From NCBI RefSeq assembly GCF_000210095.1, contig NC_021039.1:892650-956649 (forward strand): a stretch of DNA of 64,000 bases, in the 5' to 3' direction. The position numbers and the translations under genes were made by a program. The stretch comes from Ruminococcus champanellensis 18P13 = JCM 17042 (GTDB taxonomy: Bacteria > Bacillota > Clostridia > Oscillospirales > Ruminococcaceae). Positions 33,131-43,284 of the stretch are shown here, piece after piece; position 1 is the stretch's first letter; every line of letters begins with the position of its first letter. The notes under the pieces were generated by a model that ran no database searches, was not told the origin of the DNA, and was given only the letters and a program-made list of their open reading frames with translations.

Positions 33131-33507
33131 CCACCCGGCAGCAGGGCGCTCTGGGGGAGCAGGCTGTGGCAGCATATCTGACGGCAAAGGGCTATCGGAT
33201 CCTGCGGCGGAATTACTGCATCCGGGGCGGCGAGATCGACATTATCGCAGAAAACGGCGAATACATCGCCTTTGTAGAGGTCAAGGCACGGCGGCCGGGC
33301 AGCATGGTAAGCGGCTTTGAGGCGGTGACGCCTGTCAAGCAGAAGCGCCTGCTTCGGACTGCCCAGGCTTATTTATATCAGTATCCCTCCGGGCTTCAGC
33401 CCCGGTTTGATATTGCGGCAGTGACCCTCCGGGGCAGTCAGGTGCTGGATCTGGATTATCTGGAGAATGCATTTGACGCAACGGATCAACCAACGGATTC
33501 TTTTTGA
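33127..33507 (+). CDS. yraN: YraN family protein (UPF0102), predicted endonuclease fold
   Basis: A 126-residue protein with the PD-(D/E)xK-type core [22 protein letters not shown] and the starting [20 protein letters not shown]. The family is often beside rnhB and has been linked to DNA processing and competence, but its function is unproven. It overlaps rnhB (ATGA). Confidence 0.92.
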   Translation: MTTRQQGALGEQAVAAYLTAKGYRILRRNYCIRGGEIDIIAENGEYIAFVEVKARRPGSMVSGFEAVTPVKQKRLLRTAQAYLYQYPSGLQPRFDIAAVTLRGSQVLDLDYLENAFDATDQPTDSF

Positions 33508-33542
33508 AAGGAGAGGTGGCGCTTCGGCGTCACGAGATCATC

Positions 33543-35036
33543 ATGTTTTATAAAAGTACCAGAAACAGCGCACTGGCAGTAGACAGTGCAACCGCCATTT
33601 CCCAGGGTATTTCCGCTGACGGCGGTTTGTTTGTCCCCTCCGAGATCCCGTCCATTACCATGGACGAGATCAGGCAGCTGTCCACAATGCGGTATGCGGA
33701 CAGAGCAGCGTACATTTTTGCAAAGTATCTGACGGATTTTACTGAGGCGGAGATCCACCACTGCACCGACAGCGCATATAACACCAAGGCATTTGAAACC
33801 GATGCCATTGCCGAGATCAGTCACCTGTTTGACGGCACCTATATGCTGGAGCTGTGGCATGGCCCCACCTGTGCCTTCAAGGATATGGCGCTGCAGGTGC
33901 TGCCCTATTTCCTGACCACTGCTGTAAAGAAGAAGGCGCTGAACAAGAAGATCGTAATCCTGGTGGCAACCTCCGGTGATACGGGGAAGGCTGCACTGGA
34001 CGGTTTCAAGGATGTGCCCGGCACCGAGATCCTGGTGTTTTACCCGGAGGAGGGCGTCAGCCCCATGCAGAAGCGGCAGATGCGCACCCAGGAGGGCGGC
34101 AACGTGGGTGTATGCGCCATCAAGGGCAACTTTGACGATTGCCAGAACGGGGTCAAGGCGATTTTTACGGATCCACAAGTCAAGCAGCAGTTGGATCAGG
34201 CTGGCCTGATGTTCTCCAGTGCCAACTCCATCAACTGGGGACGGCTCCTGCCTCAGATCGTATACTATATTTCCGCATATGCAACCCTGGCAGCGGACGG
34301 GGAGATCAACTTCGGGGATCCCATCAACGTGGTGGTGCCCACCGGCAACTTCGGCAATATCCTGGCCGCTTACTATGCGAAGAAGATGGGTCTGCCGATA
34401 AAGAAGCTGATTTGCGCTTCCAACATCAACAAGGTGCTGACCGACTTCATAAACACCGGCGTGTACAACCGGAACCGGGAATTCTTTGCAACCTGCTCTC
34501 CCTCCATGGATATTCTCATTTCCAGCAATCTGGAGCGGCTGCTGTACCTGCTCGCCGGAGAGGACGACACCCAGATCCGGGAGTGGTTCGGTGCGCTGGC
34601 AAAGGAGGGCACCTATACGGTAACGGATGCAGTCAAGCAGGCACTCCAGGCGGATTTCTGCGCCGGCTTCTGCGACGATGCGGACACCAAGAAGACCATT
34701 CACGAGATCTACGAGAAGTATTCCTACACCTGCGATACCCATACCGCAGTGGCAGTGAAGGTGTACAAGGAATACAAGGAAAAGACCGGGGATACCACCA
34801 AGACTCTGATCGCTTCCACTGCAAGCCCCTACAAATTCAGCGCCAGCGTGCTGGAGGCTCTGGAGGGTGCGCCCTCCACACTGGATGAGTATGCCATGAT
34901 CGATACCCTGGCGGAGCGCTCCAAGCTGGAGATCCCGGCAGCTCTGGCACAGCTGAAAAACAAGTCGGAGCGGTTTACCGATTCCATTGCCCGCACGGAT
35001 ATGAAGGATTACGTGCTGCGGCAGCTGGGCCTTTGA
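33543..35036 (+). CDS. thrC: Threonine synthase
   Basis: A 497-residue PLP enzyme converting O-phosphohomoserine to threonine. The start MFYKSTRNS and DGGLFVPSEIP are typical; the PLP lysine is in HGPTCAFKDMALQVLP and the glycine loop is in ATSGDTGKAALDGF. Length and motifs place it in the long bacterial and fungal class. The ATG at 33543 lacks a close ribosome-binding site; AAAGGAGAGG at 33507-33516 would fit an in-frame start a few codons earlier. Confidence 0.95.
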   Translation: MFYKSTRNSALAVDSATAISQGISADGGLFVPSEIPSITMDEIRQLSTMRYADRAAYIFAKYLTDFTEAEIHHCTDSAYNTKAFETDAIAEISHLFDGTYMLELWHGPTCAFKDMALQVLPYFLTTAVKKKALNKKIVILVATSGDTGKAALDGFKDVPGTEILVFYPEEGVSPMQKRQMRTQEGGNVGVCAIKGNFDDCQNGVKAIFTDPQVKQQLDQAGLMFSSANSINWGRLLPQIVYYISAYATLAADGEINFGDPINVVVPTGNFGNILAAYYAKKMGLPIKKLICASNINKVLTDFINTGVYNRNREFFATCSPSMDILISSNLERLLYLLAGEDDTQIREWFGALAKEGTYTVTDAVKQALQADFCAGFCDDADTKKTIHEIYEKYSYTCDTHTAVAVKVYKEYKEKTGDTTKTLIASTASPYKFSASVLEALEGAPSTLDEYAMIDTLAERSKLEIPAALAQLKNKSERFTDSIARTDMKDYVLRQLGL

Positions 35037-35039
35037 TCC

Positions 35040-35732
35040 ATGAGCCTGTTTACCATCGGGGATCTGCATTTGTCCCTGGGGGTGCCCAGCAAGCCTATGA
35101 ATGTATTCAGCGGCTGGGAAAACCATATGGAGCTGCTGGAGCAGAACTGGCGGGAGCTGATCTCGCCGGAGGATACGGTGGTGCTGCCCGGGGATACCTC
35201 CTGGGGCATGACCCTGCCGGAGGCACTGGCGGATTTTCAGTTTATACAGGATCTGCCCGGGCAGAAGATCCTGCTGAAGGGGAACCACGACTACTGGTGG
35301 AACTCCATGAAGAAAATGGAGGAATTCCTGGAGGCAAACGGTCTGGATACCCTGCACATTCTCCACAACAACCACTACCCCTATGGCAAGTACGGCATCT
35401 GCGGCTCCCGGGGGTGGGTGAATATCGGCAACGAACAGGAGCAGAGTGCCAAGGTACTGGCACGGGAGGTGCAGCGGCTGGAGGTTTCCATTTGCTCTGC
35501 GGAACAAGCTGGACTGGAGCCGGTGGTGTTCCTGCACTATCCCCCCATGTTTGGCAGCAACTGCAACTATGACATTCTGGATGTGCTGTACCGACACCAC
35601 ATTACCCGGTGCTACTACGGGCATATTCACGGTTATAGTCACCGGTATGCCATTACCGGAGAGCGGGACGGCATCGATTTTCATATGGTGTCCAGCGATT
35701 ATTTGGGATTTCGACCGGAATTTATCTTTTAA
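35040..35732 (+). CDS. Calcineurin-like metallophosphoesterase
   Basis: A 230-residue predicted phosphoesterase. Metal-binding motifs are visible: FTIGDLHL, VVLPGDTSWG, LLKGNHDYWW, FLHYPP and YYGHIHGY. The substrate is unknown. It starts 3 bases after the thrC stop and has no clear ribosome-binding site, so it may be translated by re-initiation. Confidence 0.9.
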   Translation: MSLFTIGDLHLSLGVPSKPMNVFSGWENHMELLEQNWRELISPEDTVVLPGDTSWGMTLPEALADFQFIQDLPGQKILLKGNHDYWWNSMKKMEEFLEANGLDTLHILHNNHYPYGKYGICGSRGWVNIGNEQEQSAKVLAREVQRLEVSICSAEQAGLEPVVFLHYPPMFGSNCNYDILDVLYRHHITRCYYGHIHGYSHRYAITGERDGIDFHMVSSDYLGFRPEFIF

Positions 35733-35789
35733 ATTTGTGCAATATGTAGAACTCTTGTTTTTTACTAGCCAAAGGGCGGGCAGATATGT

Positions 35790-35795
35790 TATAAT
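35790..35795 (+). promoter_or_regulatory. -10 box candidate upstream of tig
   Basis: A TATAAT in ATGTTATAATATAAAA, about 67 bases before the tig start. I do not see a good -35 at 16-18 bases, so this is a weak call. Confidence 0.35.
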
Positions 35796-35862
35796 ATAAA
35801 AGTGCGATTTAGCCGTATTGCCCTGCGCATACGGATACATGAAAAATTGGAGGACGAAAAGA

Positions 35863-37185
35863 ATGAGTTTGAAATCATCCGAGAAAATTGACGTAAATAC
35901 ACAGGAACTTACCTTTGAGATTTCCGCTGACGTGTTTGAGGACGCAGTGGAGAAGACCTACCAGAAGCAGAAGAAGAATATTACTCTGCAGGGCTTCCGG
36001 AAGGGCAAGGCTCCCCGGAAAATGGTAGAGAAGATCTACGGCGAGGGCGTGTTCTATGAGGATGCCATCAACAGCCTGCTGGGCCCTGAGCTGGGCAATG
36101 CCATCGAGGAAACCAAGCTGGTTCTGGTGGACAGACCCAAGGTTGAGGTAACATCCATCAGCAAGGAAAACGGCATTGTCATCAAGGCAACCTGCATTAC
36201 CAAGCCGGAGGTTACCGTTCCGGAGTATAAGGGCATAAAGGCTCCGAAAAAGGTCAAGGATGTTACTGACGATGAGATCAACGCACAGATCGATGTGCTG
36301 CGTCAGAGAAATGCGAGAATCGTTTCCGTGGATGACCGTCCGGTTCAGAACGGTGACGAGGTCAACATGGACTTTGAGGGCTTCATCGATGGTGTAGCAT
36401 TTGACGGCGGCAAGGGCGAAGGCTTCCCGCTGACCATCGGCAGCGGTCAGTTCATTCCGGGCTTTGAGGATCAGCTGGTTGGTCACAGCATCGGCGAGGA
36501 ATTCGAGATCAATGTGACCTTCCCGGAAGAGTATCAGATGCCGGATCTGGCTGGCAAGCCTGCAACCTTCAAGATCAAGATCAACAGCATCAGCGTCAAG
36601 GAGCTGCCTGCGTTCGACGATGATTTTGCAAAGGATACCTCCGATTTCGATACTGCTGAGGAATTCCGTGCAGATATGAAGAAGCACATGGAGGAGAACG
36701 CAGAAAAGTCTGCGGCTTCCGCATTTGAGAACTATGTGTTCGATACCCTTATCAAGAACACCGAGGCTGTGATCCCCAATGTTATGTTCGAGCATCGGAT
36801 CGACACCCTGATCCAGAACTTCGAGCAGTCCCTCCAGCAGCAGGGTATGTCCCTGGACATCTACCTGCAGTACACCGGCATGACCATGGACGCATTCCGG
36901 GATACCTTTGAGGAGCGGGCGCAGAACGAAGTAAAGCTCCGCCTGGCACTGGAGAAGATCGCAGAGATGGAGAACATCCAGGTGACCGAGGAGGAGATCA
37001 ACGAAGGTCTGGCACCCCTGGTTGCACAGAGCGGTCTGGAGCTGGAAGCCATCAAGAGCCGCATCCCCATGGAGGACTACATCGTGGATCTGAAGGTTGG
37101 CAAGGCTGCTGACCTGGTGAAGGAAGCCGCTGTGGTTGACAACACCATCGAAGAAGAAAAGCCGGCAGAAGAAGCTGCTGAATAA
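35863..37185 (+). CDS. tig: Trigger factor
   Basis: A 440-residue ribosome-bound chaperone and prolyl isomerase. The ribosome-binding signature is [17 protein letters not shown]; the FKBP-type domain is [28 protein letters not shown]...[10 protein letters not shown]; a long helical C-terminal domain follows. The tail is acidic ([11 protein letters not shown]). The ATG at 35863 has a TTGGAGGACG site. It starts a proteostasis block with clpP, clpX and lon. Confidence 0.96.
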   Translation: MSLKSSEKIDVNTQELTFEISADVFEDAVEKTYQKQKKNITLQGFRKGKAPRKMVEKIYGEGVFYEDAINSLLGPELGNAIEETKLVLVDRPKVEVTSISKENGIVIKATCITKPEVTVPEYKGIKAPKKVKDVTDDEINAQIDVLRQRNARIVSVDDRPVQNGDEVNMDFEGFIDGVAFDGGKGEGFPLTIGSGQFIPGFEDQLVGHSIGEEFEINVTFPEEYQMPDLAGKPATFKIKINSISVKELPAFDDDFAKDTSDFDTAEEFRADMKKHMEENAEKSAASAFENYVFDTLIKNTEAVIPNVMFEHRIDTLIQNFEQSLQQQGMSLDIYLQYTGMTMDAFRDTFEERAQNEVKLRLALEKIAEMENIQVTEEEINEGLAPLVAQSGLELEAIKSRIPMEDYIVDLKVGKAADLVKEAAVVDNTIEEEKPAEEAAE

Positions 37186-37195
37186 TCGGAAGCAT

Positions 37196-37226
37196 ATATC
37201 CACCTCGTATTGATCGGGGTGGATAT
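37196..37226 (+). terminator. Hairpin between tig and clpP
   Basis: Nine-bp arms, ATATCCACC at 37196-37204 and GGTGGATAT at 37218-37226, with no strong T run after. It may attenuate rather than end transcription. Confidence 0.45.
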
Positions 37227-37271
37227 TGTGGTAATAGATCATTTGTCAGAATATCGGGAAAGGAGAGATGC

Positions 37272-37889
37272 GTGCAGCCGTGCGCATCGACAGAAACAAT
37301 GAGCTTAGTACCATATGTAGTAGAACAAACCAGCCGGGGAGAGCGTTCCTATGATATTTTCTCCCGGCTGCTGAACGACCGGATCATTATGCTCAGCGAG
37401 GATGTAAACGATACCACCGCAAGCCTGGTGGTGGCACAGCTGCTGTACCTGGAGAGCCAGGATCCGGACAAGGATATCAGTCTGTATATCAACAGTCCCG
37501 GCGGTTCTGTCAGTGCGGGCTTTGCCATCTACGATACCATGCAGTATATCAAGTGCGATGTTTCTACCATCTGCATCGGTCTTGCCGCGTCCATGGGCGC
37601 ATTCCTGCTTTCCTCCGGTGCCAAGGGCAAGCGCTTTGCTCTGCCCAACAGTGAGATCATGATTCACCAGCCTCTGATCGGCGGCGGTGGTTTATCCGGC
37701 CAGGCAACCGATATCCAGATCCGCACAGAGAACCTGCTGCGCACCAAGGAAAACCTGAACCGGATCCTGTCTGAGAACACCGGCAAGTCCATTGAGGACA
37801 TCCGCCGGGATACGGATCGTGACAACTTCATGACCGCCAACGAGGCGATGGAGTATGGACTCATCGACAAGGTTATTGCAAAGAGGTAA
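37272..37889 (+). CDS. clpP: ATP-dependent Clp protease proteolytic subunit
   Basis: A 205-residue serine peptidase forming the Clp barrel. The catalytic Ser is in [11 protein letters not shown], the His in [10 protein letters not shown] and the Asp in [14 protein letters not shown] at 37272 is used because AAGGAGAG sits 5 bases before it, giving a short N-terminal extension. The ATG at 37299 gives the usual [17 protein letters not shown] start but has no site. It is followed by clpX after 5 bases. Confidence 0.95.
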   Translation: MQPCASTETMSLVPYVVEQTSRGERSYDIFSRLLNDRIIMLSEDVNDTTASLVVAQLLYLESQDPDKDISLYINSPGGSVSAGFAIYDTMQYIKCDVSTICIGLAASMGAFLLSSGAKGKRFALPNSEIMIHQPLIGGGGLSGQATDIQIRTENLLRTKENLNRILSENTGKSIEDIRRDTDRDNFMTANEAMEYGLIDKVIAKR

Positions 37890-37894
37890 TCGGA

Positions 37895-39160
37895 ATGCCA
37901 GAAAATTTTAAGAAGTGCAATTTCTGCGGTAAGGGCGAAAACAAGGTACAGAGCATGTTTTCCGCAGGAGATGTAAATATCTGTGACGAATGCGTCTGCT
38001 ATTGCTATGAGCTGCTGTATGGGGCGGATGCACGGCCAAAGGGCAAGGGCAAGTCCCGGAAAAAGTCGGCTGAAAAGGAAATGAAGCTGCTGAAGCCGGC
38101 AGAGATCAAAAAAGTCCTGGATGAGTATGTTGTTGGTCAGGACGCTGCCAAGGTCGCACTGTCCGTTTCTGTATACAACCACTACAAGCGGATCTTCAGC
38201 CAGGATGACGGCGAAGACGTGGAGCTGCAAAAGAGCAACGTGCTGTTGCTGGGGCCTACCGGCGTGGGCAAAACCTTCCTGGCACAGACCCTGGCACGAA
38301 CCCTGGACGTGCCCTTTGCCATTGCGGACGCTACCACCATCACCGAAGCCGGCTATGTGGGGGACGATGTAGAGAATGTACTGCTGCGTCTGATCCAGGC
38401 GGCGAACTACGATGTGGAGGCGGCGGAGCGTGGCATCATCTACATTGACGAGATCGACAAGATCGCCCGCAAGTCCGAGAACACCTCTCTGACCCGGGAT
38501 GTCAGCGGCGAGGGCGTACAGCAGGCTTTGCTGAAAATCATTGAGGGCACCGTGTCCAACGTACCTCCTCAGGGCGGCAGAAAGCATCCCAACCAGGAGT
38601 TTATCCACATCAATACCAAGAATATTCTCTTTATCTGCGGCGGTGCTTTCGATGGGCTGGAGCGTGCCATTTCCAAGCGGCTTCAATCCTCCTCCCTGGG
38701 CTTCGGGGCGGATGTGATCTCCAAAAAGGCGAAGATCAAAAACATTTTCCGCAAGGCAATTCCCCAGGATCTGGTGAAATTCGGCATGGTGCCGGAGCTT
38801 GTGGGCAGACTGCCCATCATCACTGCCCTGGATGAGCTGGATGAGGCGTCCCTGGTGCGGATCCTTACCGAGCCGAAAAATGCCCTGGTGAAGCAGTACT
38901 GCAAGCTGTTCGGCTATGACAACATTGAACTGGTCATTGAGCCGGAAGCGCTGGAGGCGATTGCCAAGCGTGCTCTGGAGCAAAAAACCGGTGCCCGGGG
39001 ACTTCGTGCGATTCTGGAGGATATCCTGATGCAGTGCATGTTTGATGCTCCTTCAGAAAGCGGCATCGCCAAGGTAATTGTGAATGCAGCCTGCGTACAG
39101 GAGCATAAGCAGCCTTTGATGCTGAACCAGGATGGTGCGCCTGTGGGCGAGTCCGCATAA
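37895..39160 (+). CDS. clpX: ATP-dependent Clp protease ATP-binding subunit ClpX
   Basis: A 421-residue AAA+ unfoldase. An N-terminal zinc finger (CNFCGKGE...CDECV) is followed by Walker [16 protein letters not shown], Walker [12 protein letters not shown], and the pore loop GYVGDDVEN. The ClpP-contact IGF-type loop is not obvious to me but the region near GFGADVISK fits. It is 5 bases behind clpP, so the two subunits are co-translated. Confidence 0.96.
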   Translation: MPENFKKCNFCGKGENKVQSMFSAGDVNICDECVCYCYELLYGADARPKGKGKSRKKSAEKEMKLLKPAEIKKVLDEYVVGQDAAKVALSVSVYNHYKRIFSQDDGEDVELQKSNVLLLGPTGVGKTFLAQTLARTLDVPFAIADATTITEAGYVGDDVENVLLRLIQAANYDVEAAERGIIYIDEIDKIARKSENTSLTRDVSGEGVQQALLKIIEGTVSNVPPQGGRKHPNQEFIHINTKNILFICGGAFDGLERAISKRLQSSSLGFGADVISKKAKIKNIFRKAIPQDLVKFGMVPELVGRLPIITALDELDEASLVRILTEPKNALVKQYCKLFGYDNIELVIEPEALEAIAKRALEQKTGARGLRAILEDILMQCMFDAPSESGIAKVIVNAACVQEHKQPLMLNQDGAPVGESA

Positions 39161-39204
39161 CATGTGAAATGCGTTGTATCATTTTGATGTGTATAATGCC
39201 AAAG

Positions 39205-39237
39205 GAATGGCGGGGGTCCTCCCTGCCATTCTTTTTT
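39205..39237 (+). terminator. Rho-independent terminator after clpX
   Basis: GAATGGC at 39205-39211 pairs with GCCATTC at 39225-39231, extended by GGG/CCC with one bulged base. Six Ts follow. Confidence 0.85.
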
Positions 39238-39375
39238 ACTGCTGTCGCCCGACGCTCAAAAACCCGTTGCATAGCCAGACTGCGGAGCCTGCCGATTTTG
39301 GTTTGCCATATTGGATTTTTGTCGGAATGAGGGAATTTTCGCACAATTTTCACACGGTTTTCCTCTGCAATTCAC

Positions 39376-39404
39376 TTGCATTATTCCCCGAAATCCTGTA
39401 TAAT
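39376..39404 (+). promoter_or_regulatory. Promoter of lon
   Basis: TTGCAT at 39376-39381 and TATAAT at 39399-39404 with a 17-base spacer. No CIRCE or CtsR operator was recognised near it. Confidence 0.75.
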
Positions 39405-39499
39405 AGGTGTAGATTCCAAAGGGATCGGAACTTTCCGCACATCCTGCACAGGTGCGGAAACGGCGACTGGACCGGTGCAGCGGTAGATTGGATAGAGAT

Positions 39500-41926
39500 A
39501 TGAAACCGGATGAAAAGCTGACGATCAGACCGAAAACAGAATGGCTGCCCACCATCGCAATGCGTGGGCTGGTGGCATTCCCCGGTATGGTCATGCATTT
39601 TGATATTGCAAGGGATCCTTCCGTCAAGGCAATTGACGCTGCTCTGCATGGGGATCGCCGTGTGTTCCTGGTGGCGCAGCGGGATGTGTTTACGGAAGAA
39701 CCCGGCCCCAAGGATGTATATAAAGTAGGCGTGATCGCCGAGGTGCGCCAGACTCTGAAGACCCCGGACAATGTGCTGCGGGTACTGATTGAGGGTGTGG
39801 ACAAGGCAAAGCTGCTGACTCTGGATACAGAAGGGAAGTATTTGCAGGCACAAGTGCGGAAGGTGCCGGATTACGGCAGAGCCAGGGTGGACGAAACCGA
39901 GCTGACTGCCTTGGCACGATCCGTGAAGGAAGCATTTGAGCAGTACTGCCAGCTGGTGCCCCGGATGCCTAAGGAATTGGTGGCATCTGTGCTGTGCCAG
40001 GATGACCCCTACGAGATCTTTGACAATGTGGCGCATAATATGAATCTGGACTTTGCTGCCAGACAGCAGCTGCTGGAGGAGAACAATATTCTTGTCCGGC
40101 TGGGCATGCTGTACGGATTCCTGAACAGGGAAGTGGATATTCTGAATCTGGAGCGCCAGATCCAGGAGGAAGTCAAGGAAAATGTGGACAAAAGCCAGCG
40201 GGATTACTACCTGCGGGAGCAGATGAAGGTGATCTCCTCCCAGCTGGGGGAGGACGAAACCGGGCAGGATGATGCCTATGACTACATGGAGCGAATCGAA
40301 GCCCTGGAGCTGTCCGAGGAATGCCGCAATAAGCTGATGCGGGAGGCGGAGCGTCTCACCAAGATGCCCCCTTACACCCAGGAATCCTTTGTGATCCGGA
40401 ATTATCTGGATACTTGCCTGGAATTGCCCTGGAATCACAGTACCAAGACCAAGCTGAACATCGAAAAGGCGGCTAAAGTGCTGGATAAGGATCACTACGG
40501 CATGAAAAAGGTGAAGGAGCGTATTCTGGAGAGCATTTCCGTACACGCCCTTGTGCCGGAGGTGACCGGGCAGATTCTGTGCCTGGTGGGACCTCCCGGT
40601 GTGGGCAAAACCTCCATCGGCCGTTCCATCGCTAAGGCGTTGGGCAGGGAATATGTGCGGGTATCCCTGGGGGGTATTAAGGATGAGTCCGATATCCGGG
40701 GCCATCGTAAGACCTATGTGGGGGCAATGCCCGGCCGGATCATCAATGCCATGAAACAGGCGGGCACCAATAATCCCCTGATACTCCTGGACGAAATTGA
40801 CAAAATGAGCAATGACTTTAAGGGGGATCCCTCCTCCGCCATGCTGGAGGTGCTGGACAGCGAGCAGAACAAGACCTTCCGGGATCACTTTATTGAGCTG
40901 CCCTTTGATCTGAGCCATGTGCTGTTCGTGACCACTGCCAATACCACCGATACCATTCCGGCACCCCTGCTGGATCGTATGGAGGTCATTGAGCTGAGCA
41001 GCTACACCCGGGAGGAGCAGTTCCACATTGCCAAGGAGCATCTCTACCCCAAGCAGTTGAAAAAGCATGGTCTGCGGCAGAACCAGATGAAGATGGAGGA
41101 TTCTGCGTTCTATGATCTGATCGATTTCTACACCCGGGAAGCCGGTGTCCGGAATCTGGAGCGTCAGGTGGCAACCCTTTGCCGGAAAACTGCCAAGGTG
41201 ATCGTGGAGGGATCTGCAAAGCGGATCATCTTCTCCGCAGACAACCTGGAGGAATATCTGGGGGTACACAAGTTCCTGCCGGATGTACACAGCGACCGGA
41301 ACGAGGTGGGCGTGGTCAACGGCCTTGCATGGACTTCCGTGGGAGGCGTGCTGATGCCGATCGAGGTGCTGGTGCTGGATGGCAAGGGCAGCGTGGAGCT
41401 GACCGGTTCTCTGGGAGATGTGATGAAGGAAAGCGGCAAGCTGGCTGTCAGCTATGCCCGGCTGGTGGCTGGACAGTTCGGCATTGACCCGAATTTCTAC
41501 AAGACAAAGGATCTGCACATTCATGCACCGGAGGGGGCAGTGCCCAAGGATGGCCCCTCTGCCGGGGTTACCATGCTGACAGCGGTCATTTCTGCACTGT
41601 CCGGTATTCCGGTGCGGAGCGATGTGGCAATGACCGGGGAGATCACCCTGCACGGCAAGGTGCTGCCCATCGGGGGACTCCGGGAAAAGACCATGGCGGC
41701 ATACAAGGCAGGCATTCGCACGGTGATCGTGCCCAAGGCGAATCAGCCGGATATCACAGAGGTGGATCCGGTGGTGCGGGATGCCATCACCTTTGTGTAT
41801 GCGGAAACCATGTCGGACGTGCTGTCCGTAGCTCTGGAATCCGTTCCGGCGGATCTGGCGGCATCTACGGTGTATAATCAGACAGAGCAGGGAAAGCAGC
41901 CGGGTCAGATGCCGGTGCATTCCTGA
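39500..41926 (+). CDS. lon: ATP-dependent protease Lon
   Basis: An 808-residue AAA+ serine protease. The N-terminal substrate-binding domain begins LPTIAMRGLVAFPGM. Walker A is GPPGVGKTSIGRSIA and Walker B is LILLDEIDKM. The C-terminal protease domain has the catalytic Ser in PKDGPSAGVTML and the Lys in REKTMAAYKAG. The ATG at 39500 starts the conserved part; a longer frame from 39452 is not conserved. It is followed by engB after 10 bases. Confidence 0.95.
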   Translation: MKPDEKLTIRPKTEWLPTIAMRGLVAFPGMVMHFDIARDPSVKAIDAALHGDRRVFLVAQRDVFTEEPGPKDVYKVGVIAEVRQTLKTPDNVLRVLIEGVDKAKLLTLDTEGKYLQAQVRKVPDYGRARVDETELTALARSVKEAFEQYCQLVPRMPKELVASVLCQDDPYEIFDNVAHNMNLDFAARQQLLEENNILVRLGMLYGFLNREVDILNLERQIQEEVKENVDKSQRDYYLREQMKVISSQLGEDETGQDDAYDYMERIEALELSEECRNKLMREAERLTKMPPYTQESFVIRNYLDTCLELPWNHSTKTKLNIEKAAKVLDKDHYGMKKVKERILESISVHALVPEVTGQILCLVGPPGVGKTSIGRSIAKALGREYVRVSLGGIKDESDIRGHRKTYVGAMPGRIINAMKQAGTNNPLILLDEIDKMSNDFKGDPSSAMLEVLDSEQNKTFRDHFIELPFDLSHVLFVTTANTTDTIPAPLLDRMEVIELSSYTREEQFHIAKEHLYPKQLKKHGLRQNQMKMEDSAFYDLIDFYTREAGVRNLERQVATLCRKTAKVIVEGSAKRIIFSADNLEEYLGVHKFLPDVHSDRNEVGVVNGLAWTSVGGVLMPIEVLVLDGKGSVELTGSLGDVMKESGKLAVSYARLVAGQFGIDPNFYKTKDLHIHAPEGAVPKDGPSAGVTMLTAVISALSGIPVRSDVAMTGEITLHGKVLPIGGLREKTMAAYKAGIRTVIVPKANQPDITEVDPVVRDAITFVYAETMSDVLSVALESVPADLAASTVYNQTEQGKQPGQMPVHS

Positions 41927-41936
41927 GGAGGCAAGC

Positions 41937-42527
41937 ATGCAGTTTAACAAGGCGGAATTTGCTGCGGCATACGGATCCTTCTCCCAGATTCCGGCGTGCA
42001 GCCGGATGGAGATCGCCTTTGCAGGCAGATCCAATGTGGGAAAGTCCACACTCATTAACAAGATCTTCAATCGAAAAAATCTGGCACGGGTCAGTGCCGT
42101 GCCAGGAAAGACCGCTACCATCAACTTTTATCAGCTGGAGCATGTATATTTTGTGGATTTGCCCGGTTATGGCTATGCAAAGGTGGCAAAGTCCGAGAAG
42201 GAACGCTGGGCGGGATTGATCGAGGGATATCTGAATTCGGAGCGGGATATCCGGCTGATCTTTCTGCTGATCGATATGCGGCATGCTCCTTCAGCGGACG
42301 ATCTGCACATGATCGACTACCTGGTGGAGGCGGAGCTGCCCTTTGTGGTGATCCTCACCAAGGCGGACAAGCTGAAAAAGATGGCACGTCAGGCTCGGAT
42401 GGAGGCGTTTGCACAGGAGATCCCGTATTTTTCGGAGCTGACCGTGATTCCGTTTTCCTCCCAGACCTTTGAGGGTGTGGAGCAGGTGCGGCAGATCATC
42501 ACCGAGCTTGCAGAAGAAGGTGACTAA
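41937..42527 (+). CDS. engB: Ribosome biogenesis GTP-binding protein EngB (YsxC)
   Basis: A 196-residue GTPase for 50S assembly. G1 is AGRSNVGKSTLINKI, the following switch region is VSAVPGKTATINFY, G3 is FVDLPGYGYAKV and G4 is LTKADKLKK. It has an AGGAGG site and follows lon, the same order as in B. subtilis. Confidence 0.96.
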   Translation: MQFNKAEFAAAYGSFSQIPACSRMEIAFAGRSNVGKSTLINKIFNRKNLARVSAVPGKTATINFYQLEHVYFVDLPGYGYAKVAKSEKERWAGLIEGYLNSERDIRLIFLLIDMRHAPSADDLHMIDYLVEAELPFVVILTKADKLKKMARQARMEAFAQEIPYFSELTVIPFSSQTFEGVEQVRQIITELAEEGD

Positions 42528-42528
42528 G

Positions 42529-42563
42529 AAGCGACCTGCTTTTCATAAAAGCAGGTCGCTTTG
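42529..42563 (+). terminator. Rho-independent terminator after engB
   Basis: Fifteen-bp arms, AAGCGACCTGCTTTT at 42529-42543 and its complement at 42547-42561, ending in TTT. Confidence 0.88.
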
Positions 42564-42609
42564 CTGTGTGAAGTACCTGGGATGGCGGCTTTTTTGGAGG
42601 GAAAGTGAT

Positions 42610-43032
42610 ATGATAACGGGGCGATTTATGATGTATTTCTTGCAATCTTCATTTGATCATGTAAGACATGAACATGATAACTATAACAGAGAAGAATTGA
42701 TTGCAAATACTGCAAAAATATTCGGAGAAACTATCTCTCACAGAGAATTAAAGACAAGAGCAAGACTTTGGTATGCTGCGGATCATTTAACAAACGTCAA
42801 TTTATTAAACAGGCTATCCCATTCTCCATATATCGAAGTTCGGGAAAGTGTAGCAGCAAATGTACACACATCGACGGAAACTCTTGAAACATTACTGCGA
42901 GATAAAGATTTTCAAGTCAGAGAAGCAGCTATTTCAAATCAAAATACACCGTTATCAAAGATATATGAACTGCTTCATGATGATCATGAAGATGTTCGTA
43001 AGGCAGCGGAACGTAGGCTTCAATCAGAATAA
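42610..43032 (+). CDS. AT-rich HEAT-repeat-like hypothetical protein
   Basis: A 140-residue protein that I cannot name. The second half looks like helical repeats of HEAT or ARM type: RLSHSPYIEVRESVAANVHT, LLRDKDFQVREAAISNQNT and LLHDDHEDVRKAAERRL share the pattern (L)xxDxxxxVRxAAxxN. The start ATG at 42610 follows GGAGGGAAAG. The gene is much richer in A+T than engB and nth on either side, which suggests transfer. Proteins of this sort often form scaffolds or bind partner proteins; no function can be assigned. Confidence 0.65.
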   Translation: MITGRFMMYFLQSSFDHVRHEHDNYNREELIANTAKIFGETISHRELKTRARLWYAADHLTNVNLLNRLSHSPYIEVRESVAANVHTSTETLETLLRDKDFQVREAAISNQNTPLSKIYELLHDDHEDVRKAAERRLQSE

Positions 43033-43201
43033 CTAACAAATCAGATTTGTTACGCATGCAACGTATCCTGCGTTAACCGATCCATCTTCAACTGTGACAG
43101 CGACTTCGGCGCATTCATGCAACACCGTGCAGGGCTTGGACGGCGTTGCCTAATATGCATGATAGCGCTACAATGCTTTGTGTAGGATTGTCACAATAGG
43201 C

Positions 43202-43230
43202 TTGCGGGACAGGCGGAAATGTGATATACT
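43202..43230 (+). promoter_or_regulatory. Promoter of nth
   Basis: TTGCGG at 43202-43207 and TATACT at 43225-43230 with a 17-base spacer. The region 43033-43200 before it has no other feature I can define. Confidence 0.6.
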
Positions 43231-43284
43231 AATAATGTACTGCATACATTCTGCGGTACTGTCTGGATCGAAGGAGGAAAGGAA

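Larger units (their letters stand above)
39161..39499 (+). other. 339-base clpX-lon intergenic region
   Basis: It holds a terminator near its start and a lon promoter near its end; both are listed separately. The middle (about 39240-39370) shows no ORF with a ribosome-binding site and no RNA structure that I can name. Confidence 0.7.

Noticed and set aside
39350-42124. A 924-codon minus-strand open frame across lon and engB
   Set aside because: It is antisense to clear Lon and EngB sequences with all catalytic motifs, and has no recognisable domain.
43033-43284. tRNA or small RNA between the HEAT-like gene and nth
   Set aside because: No cloverleaf or conserved T-loop sequence could be found; only short dyads and the nth promoter are visible.
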